Below, in pieces: positions 57,686 through 64,000 of a DNA stretch of 64,000 nucleotides. The number at the start of each line of letters is the position of its first letter. Position 1 is the first letter of the stretch. The notes beneath the pieces were generated by a model that had not been told where the DNA came from, did no database searches, and saw only the letters and a program-made list of their open reading frames with translations. The DNA comes from Lactuca virosa. Taxonomy: Eukaryota; Streptophyta; Magnoliopsida; Asterales; Asteraceae. The stretch spans positions 67,747,160 to 67,811,159 of the forward strand of contig CAKMRJ010005745.1 in assembly GCA_928212115.1 (NCBI GenBank), given 5' to 3'. The position numbers and the translations under genes are program-made.

Positions 57686-58437
57686 TGTTGGGTTTTGAGC
57701 ATTCTAACACTCCTATGGTGTACATGCAACCCTATAAACCTTGGATCTATGTTTTCTCTATTATACATGCAAATATTAACTATTCCAACGTTTCATCCTA
57801 ACTAGCTTATTATGAAGCACCTATACTACAAAGTTCTAGTTAGATGACATACCTTTTGATGTAGCTTGATGTCTTCAAGCTTGAAGAGCTTAGCCCCAAT
57901 AGTGTGGAAGCCTCAAATGGAATCACAAATCACCAAAACACCTTGGAAGAACTTGAGAGAATATGTATGCACACTAAAATCGGCCCACTCTTATTTTCAC
58001 ACACTTGTGCCAATTTTGTGAGCCAAGGACCCCTTTATATATTATGGAGGATTAGGGTTACATCCATGTAAACCCTAATACCCATGACCTTTCATTTACA
58101 TAGGATCCATGGGTTAAAAGCTCCATGGACCATCCATGAAAGCTTAGCCCAACCTAAATGAACTTGGCCCATTCCATATATATAAGAGTCCATATTTAAT
58201 TAGTTCTTTTTGATCACTTAATTAATTCTAAATTAATTCTTGATCAATACTAATTAAATAATATGATTCCATATTAATATATTAGAACTTATAATATATT
58301 AATATAAATCATAAATATACTATTCTCAAAAGACTATCCATATAAATTGTGCCGGTGAAGTGCAACCCAAATGGACCATGTCGGGTCGGGTCAAGTACAT
58401 ACCAAATATAGTTATGGACTTAGACATTAATCCAACA
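57686..58437 (-). mobile_element. 5' LTR of E
   Basis: 752 bp, starts at 58437 with TGTTGGATTAATG and ends at 57686 with AACCCAACA. The TATATAAAG box is near 58040 on the minus strand. Confidence 0.93.
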
Positions 58438-59369
58438 ATATTTGCACTTTCCACACTTCGGGAGGGTTCCAGCATATCGACTGACAGGTGCTGGAGCAGT
58501 AGGCGTTGTAGCGGTATACATAGTATTCGCTCGTTGCTCTTTGGGTGTCCTGTGTTGTTCGCTTCTTCTTCCTCTTGTTCCCCGACTTCTGTTTATAGTC
58601 CTCTTCCCTCGATGGCTCGGGAATAAGGATTTTTACACCATGGCGGACTCCGTTGTCAATGAGTCGTTGAGCCAGGCGTTTAGCACTATCGAATGTGGAT
58701 GGGTTAGAAGACAACACATTTCCTTGGGTCGGAGCAGTCAAACCCCAGACATATCTTTCTATGTTCTTGCTCTCCGGGGTAACCATCCCGGGGCATAAAG
58801 CTGCTAGGTCACTGAACCGGTCAGTGTAGGTCACTATGTCTGAGCCGACCATAGTGAGCTCCCACAGCTCTTGTTCCAGCTTTTGAATTTCGCCTAACGG
58901 GCAGTATTCCTCCCCGTATTAACTCTTTTAGGTTCTCCCAACCTATTGAGTTAGCCACTAATAGGGTCAGTGACTTAACATGGCTATTCCACCATGTTAG
59001 GGCTTTGTCAGAGAAGGTGCAGGCAACAAACTTCACTTTGCTCCCTTCGGGGCACGAACAGATTTCGAAGACCGAATCTGTTTTCTCGAACCATCGCATC
59101 AGAGCGATGAATCCACCATTTCCATTAAAGGAATTTGGTTTGCAGATCATGAAGTCTTTATACGAACACTCCCTTGGGTGTCCTTGAGTAGCTCCGGGGA
59201 TGGCTAAGTGGGTACTGCTACCAGATCCGAAGGTACCACTTTCACCGAGGCGAGCTATAGCAGTTGCCACTGCGGAGGATATCGCTACGTGGAGAGTAGC
59301 AGTATCGAATTGTGGCGGTTGAGTTGGATTTATCGGAATAGTGCGTCTGTTTGATCTGCGAGGAGGCAT
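58438..59369 (-). pseudogene. gag: N-terminal and core part of the Gag of F (frameshifted)
   Basis: ATG at 59369 starts MPPRRSNRRT, the typical start of plant Gypsy Gag of the Tekay/Del type. The retrotransposon Gag domain follows with CSYKDFMICKPNSFNG, WFEKTDSVFEIC and KVKFVACTFSDKALTWW. A frameshift near 58905 disrupts the next part. The reading recovers with MVGSDIVTYTDRFSDLAALC and RYVWGLTAPTQGNVL, then a basic KRKKKR tract. Element E interrupts the gene just before the zinc knuckles, which lie at 50480-50762. Gag forms the particle and binds the RNA. Because the Gag is long and otherwise well preserved while no pol exists in F, the element probably depended on another copy for its enzymes. 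Confidence 0.88.
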
Positions 59370-60580
59370 CCTTGCTAAAAGAATACAAAGATGAGACGGA
59401 ATAAGTCTAAAGCAATGGACACAAGCCGAAAGCTGAAAAGACAAGGTTATCCTAGTTCTGGGTGTACCGGGTCCTGACTTCCACAGGGTTCTAGAAACAA
59501 TTCATAAAAGATTCTATACCTAATAAACTCTATGAATTTGAAATGGCTATCCTCGAATGAATATATGTTGCCTGAATAACAGTTACCAGCTGCATGTAAG
59601 AAAATAATCCTAACACATAATGTGAGTAGTGTTTCCACTCGCTCACTAAGTTAACAAGATTATTATTTATTAGTGTGACGTGTAAGACATTTTAGTTACT
59701 TCGGTTAGTCCTTCTTTGAAAGCTTCTCATGAACTTGCTCTCGTTTCCTCCTGACTCTCCTGTTGTCTACTATGAGGAAGTGGTTACACCTATCTGGGCT
59801 TGTCGTGCAAGAATGGAAGTGACTAAAGAATCTATGAGATTTTTAAGGTAACTTTATGGGGTGATCCTTACAGAGTCCTCCTATAATTGCACAAGGTATA
59901 CAAGTTGTATATAATTCACGATTAAATTGACCTTCGAATAAGTGATCCTACTCCAAACCACACCCATAAGAGGAATGGGTAGCGAAGCGTAGATCACAAA
60001 TTCTGAGTCTATAAGATCTTAGTTATATATAAAACTTGAGGAGTATACATTGCAAGATTATAGACCTATCCGTAAGGGTCTTTTAAGTTATCACACAAGT
60101 TATTTATACGGAGCCTAAAATACTCCTATAGTATTTTAATCTAATGTACTTGGTATGTTTTAAACTTGTTATCGCGTTATCGTATCATAGAATACTCCTA
60201 TAGTATTCTAACTCTAATGTACTTGATCTGGTATTCTCTTGACTGGTGTTTAGGTAAGTTTTAAGACTATTGCAACACCACATCACTCCCAAACACATGT
60301 CGGTCACATCTCGAATGAATATAGTTTATCAGGCTATATTGATCCTAGCTATGATTACATAACTATTCAGGTTTGACGACAGTGTTCAACCTTTAAATAC
60401 TTTAGTAATGTTCTTCTTGTGATACTTGTTCTAATATGTACATGTATAAGCAAGTAGGTATATTTTTATAACTTATCGTTATACTCTTAAAGTATATCAT
60501 TATCCAGAGCACTTAAGCCCCATTGTATTTATAGTTGTATATCTTTTATCGGTTGATATACTTAGTTCACTATAAACAAT
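59370..60580 (-). other. Leader of F
   Basis: No gene in 1.2 kb between PBS and gag. It includes one more unit of the LTR module (about 59935-60000) and repeated AATACTCCTATAGTATT-like words at about 60119-60215. Confidence 0.65.
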
Positions 60581-60592
60581 GCTCTGATACCA
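60581..60592 (-). other. Primer binding site of F
   Basis: On the minus strand TGGTATCAGAGC, three bases after the LTR end at 60596. Confidence 0.9.
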
Positions 60593-60595
60593 ATC

Positions 60596-61790
60596 TGTCA
60601 CACCCCAAAACCGGAACTGCGGAAACGTTTGGGGGTGGAGGACGTCATGTTTAGTATCACAAGACATGCATCATAGTAAGAAAAGTAATGAACAACCATT
60701 TCATTAGAAAGAAAGTGTTTACAATGTGTGTGTTCACAAACATAGAATACATAAGCAAATAACAAAACAAGACTTGAAGCTATTATGCTCCATCTTCTGA
60801 ATTCCCAGCACGAGTACCAGTCTACTAGGTTCCTGAAAATACAAGTTATTTGAAAGAGTTGATCAGCAATTAAGCTGGTGAGTTCATAAGATTTTAGTGA
60901 TGTAAGTAAGTTGTAGAAAGCAGTTGATAAATGTAGTTGAAAAATGTAGTACGTTGTAAGTTCTGTTTAGGAAAGTTCGTATGTTCCTCTAGAAAATCCT
61001 ATATTTCCTAATTTAATGAAAGATAAGTAAAAATGACTCTACAATCCCTTCTATGAGTACTAAATGGATACAAGTTATATAAGACTCAGAGTAAACAAAT
61101 AATCGATTGGGCGCATCTGCCCTATGGCGGAAAACACACATCCCATTGTTTGTTTGATCATTGTGGTATATAACCCTTGTGTATTCACTTGTTACTCATG
61201 GAGTTAATTGTAATGTTTCCTTTATATTTAATGAAAAGATTCTTTAAGAAAACCCTTATTTCTTATAATAAAATGGTGACCACAGTGATTACTTCTATAA
61301 TCACTTAGTTTATATTGGCTATATATGATCTAATATCGAATAGAAAGTTAATTGGATGAATGTGCCCTAAGCCCACAACCAAACGAGGAACAGGAAGTAA
61401 GGCGGAAAGCACACATCCAACTACCTATTGGGTATTAATGATATATAACGATGATATATAAACTAAAGTATTATAAAGTTAATCACCTAAGGTGCTTTAA
61501 GTTTTACTGGTTTAATAAAATGGATTAAACCCTTTACTGGTCAAGTTTCTAGTTTTGTAATCCAAAAGTTCTGATTTGGAAAGTATGTTTTGTACTAGAA
61601 AAATTGTGCTTTGGCTCTGTGTCCTATGACTTGACCCATACTTGGTACCCTTATGATGACTTAATGTATACTAAGCATATATACATCTAGAATCGAATAG
61701 AAAATAGATTGGATGAATTCGTTCCAAGCCCACAACCGAACAAGGAACAGGAAATGAAGCGGAGAGCACACATCCTATTACCTGTCAGAT

Positions 61791-61834
<44 letters not shown>

Positions 61835-64000
61835 ATATATCTATATATATATCCTTTGATGTATACATTAAGGAATCATAAGGTTAGCATTATGGTCCTT
61901 TCTATTAAACATAGCCTTCTACCAAGGCATATAATGCTATGTGTGTTCGTTTCTTGCATGAGTAGGTATTTTCCCAAATTAGACTATCATTAACCAAAAA
62001 TATAGTTTTTACATTACCGAACATGTGAGAATATCACAATGAATGCAATGGGGAAATAATGTTAGTACTGTAGTGTTGTATTATAGTAACTACTTATGTA
62101 CTACTTACCTTAAACCAATTGTTATTTAAGGTATAATGTGATATGATTGCACCATACTATCGACTAATAACAAGACGATGAAAGACGTCGGAAGGAATGA
62201 CATTTGGCACCCGTAGACTTGCAAATCCCACTATAGCTAATAGGTAGGTGTAGGATAGTCAATCAAGTATATGTCTATACCCAAATTCACGCTCTCCCTC
62301 TACGAGATTCTGGCTGCAAATCGAACCATGACAGGTGATGCCATGCCTCGAAACAATGATCCACATTTATGTTATGGTATACTTGAATAAGTATTGTATG
62401 TACTAGTTGTAATGTATATACTAGCTGTTTTGTATGTACTAGTTGTATTGTATGTTCTGTTTGTTTCTCATAATAGTATGCTCTGTTTGTTTCTCATCAT
62501 AGTATGCTTTGTTTATTTCTCATAATAGTATGCTCTGTTTGTTTCTCATCATAGTGTGCATTGTTTGTTTCTCATAATAGTATGCTTTGACTCATGTATG
62601 AACTGACTCTTTGTATGCTTCATTGTACTAGAAGTAATGAGTAGTATCTTCCTAAACTATACCTATTATAGTTTACTAATGTTTTACTTGAACTGCTATT
62701 GAAAAGACTCATTTATCTACTAAGTTATGATTGTACTTTAAAAACGGAGTTTGTAAAACTATAAAGTATCATAACTTTAAAAGAGTTTTTGAAATGTTTT
62801 GATCACTTATAAAAGACATAAGCAATCTTTTGAAAGATGTTTATAACAAACAATTACACAATTATCATTCTGTTCAACTTGTATTCCCCCCTTAAAAGCA
62901 TTTAAAGCAGTTAAAAGATTCATTACGGGGTATGAACTCACCTGATGTGGGTGATTCAACGGATACGCGTGTAAGGATGAGAAGTTCCACGAATGAAGTC
63001 TCGAGACACAAGAAGTCCTAAATGACATATATTGGCATGAATATAGTGTTTATAAGCAACTCTATGAAAGGAAACACCTTCCGGGACTAGGAAACACTTT
63101 GACCAAGTGTTGGAATCACATGTGATTCATCAAAGGGAAGTGGAATGGCACTAACTTGAGTTTACTACCATGGGTTTACGGCTAAGGGAGTTTACGGCCA
63201 TAAACTCATGGTCAAACATGCATAAGTGTGGGTTTGAAGGCTAGGGAAGTTTGAGGGACTTTTGCTCTACACAAGGGTGAGAAAGACCACCTCAATGGAG
63301 GCTTTTGATGAGTTTACGGCCCAAAGGAGTTTACAGCCGTAAACTCATGGTCATTTATGCATTTGAGAGAAGTTTAAGGTCCTATTTCCATCAAGGAAGG
63401 GTTCTAGGTCACAAGCTTTGCATCTAGAAGGGTTTATGGCCAAAATGGCACCGTTAAAGGGGTTTACGGCCATGTGAGATGGCTTGGCCGTAAACTCCTT
63501 TTGTTCTTGTTTTTTTTTTATGTTTTCAAGTCTCTAAGCATGAGTCCTAACTAGATATGAAGTATAGGGAAGAGTACTTACGATATAGAGGCTTGAAATG
63601 GTTGATTTTCGCCAAGAACACTATTATGTGTTCTTGGTGTTCTTGAAGATCTAAGAAAAGTTGATTTCCATGGATGAAATCAAAGAGGGTAACTAGGAGA
63701 TGAAGTGTAACAACAAATCAAGGAAAGAATACTTACACTTTTGAAGATCTAGAATGAAAATCATGATGAGAGTTGAGAGAGCAATGGAGTGTTCTTGAGG
63801 TGAAAGTGAGATAATGAATGAAGATGAAGGATATGAGCCTATGAGGGGGACTTTACTGCCCACCTTGATTTTATGGTCGTAAACTCAAGTGTTGTGGCCG
63901 TGAACTCTTAATGAAGATGTTAAGGCTCGATTTCGTGCACAGTGTCTCTAGCAGGTACATTCTAACACTCATTCCTTAAGCGTATTAGGCTTAAAACTCC
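60596..64000 (-). mobile_element. 5' LTR of F (runs off the window end)
   Basis: Matches 45771 to about 49201 with few differences; about 98 bases of its start lie beyond 64000. It contains the same module copies, (AT)n run, 26-bp array and TTTACGGCC words as the 3' LTR. No gene. Confidence 0.92.

Larger units (their letters stand above)
50763..58437 (-). mobile_element. Element E: complete gag-only Copia element inserted in the gag of F
   Basis: 7,675 bp with 752-bp 5' LTR (57686-58437), PBS, long leader, short broken gag, 3.7-kb pol fossil plus 3' region, PPT and 751-bp 3' LTR (50763-51513). The LTRs begin TGTTGGATTAATG and end CAAAACCCAACA on the minus strand, and about ten differences between them are visible. 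The flanks ATAGT and ATATT differ by one base. E is the only member of the C/D/E family here with all ends intact, so it defines the family structure. Confidence 0.93.
45771..64000 (-). mobile_element. Element F: Tekay/Del-like Gypsy element with gag only
   Basis: On the minus strand the order is: 5' LTR (from beyond 64000 to 60596), PBS (60592-60581), leader, gag (59369 to 58438, then 50762 to about 50480), 3' non-coding region, PPT (49313-49300), 3' LTR (49299-45771). LTRs are about 3.5 kb and nearly identical by eye. Element E splits gag; the flanks ATAGT (50758-50762) and ATATT (58438-58442) differ by one base. No protease, RT, RNase H or integrase is present between gag and PPT, so F is either pol-deleted or a non-autonomous form. 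The 5 bases to the left are CGGAA (45766-45770). Confidence 0.88.

Overview
The window is a plant nuclear repeat landscape with no recognisable host gene. Everything that can be identified is transposable-element sequence. Ty1/Copia LTR elements, chromodomain-type Ty3/Gypsy elements, a PIF/Harbinger transposase and CACTA termini are inserted into one another, and all the plant LTR elements use an initiator-Met-tRNA primer site. The Gag and extra-ORF families, and the repeated palindromic words in the LTRs, resemble Asteraceae (lettuce-like) repeats. That assignment is a recollection of the families and was not tested by a search.

Left part (1-33965). Copia element A is the host: 5' LTR 320-777, gag 2340-3608, pol 16300-17068 and 22917-24823, 3' LTR 25669-25805 plus 29221-29844. 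It carries three later insertions, each with a matching 5-bp target duplication. B (3609-16299, ATTAC) is a 12.7-kb Sirevirus-like Copia element with an extra ORF after pol. C (17069-22916, GATCC) and D (25806-29220, TTATT) share A's LTR and untranslated regions but have no working pol. A itself sits inside the integrase region of Gypsy element H, whose pol end (29845-31226) and 3' LTR (31261 to about 33965) follow.

Middle part (33966-45770). The GT-rich internal region and 3' LTR of another Gypsy-type element, I, lie at 33966-40125. I is inserted in a decayed PIF/Harbinger transposase gene (40126-41330). After a short unassigned stretch come two same-orientation CACTA termini (42377 and 42993) with subterminal repeats. 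These are cut by the LTR of Gypsy-type element G (44292-45770).

Right part (45771-64000). A minus-strand Tekay/Del-like Gypsy element, F, has 3.5-kb LTRs (45771-49299, and 60596 past the window end) and only a gag gene. The gag is split by E (50763-58437, minus strand), a structurally complete member of the C/D family with two 751/752-bp LTRs.

How the pieces relate. A looks like the autonomous parent type (gag, PR, IN, RT, RNase H, now all broken). C, D and E form a family that keeps A's LTRs, leader, primer site and 3' region. C and E carry a shortened Gag, and C, D and E carry a heavily decayed but collinear pol fossil in place of pol. This trans-mobilised family is the most interesting system here. 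Next are the extra ORF of B with its own TATA box, and family-specific palindromic word clusters placed just upstream of the TATA-like box in five different Gypsy-type LTRs.
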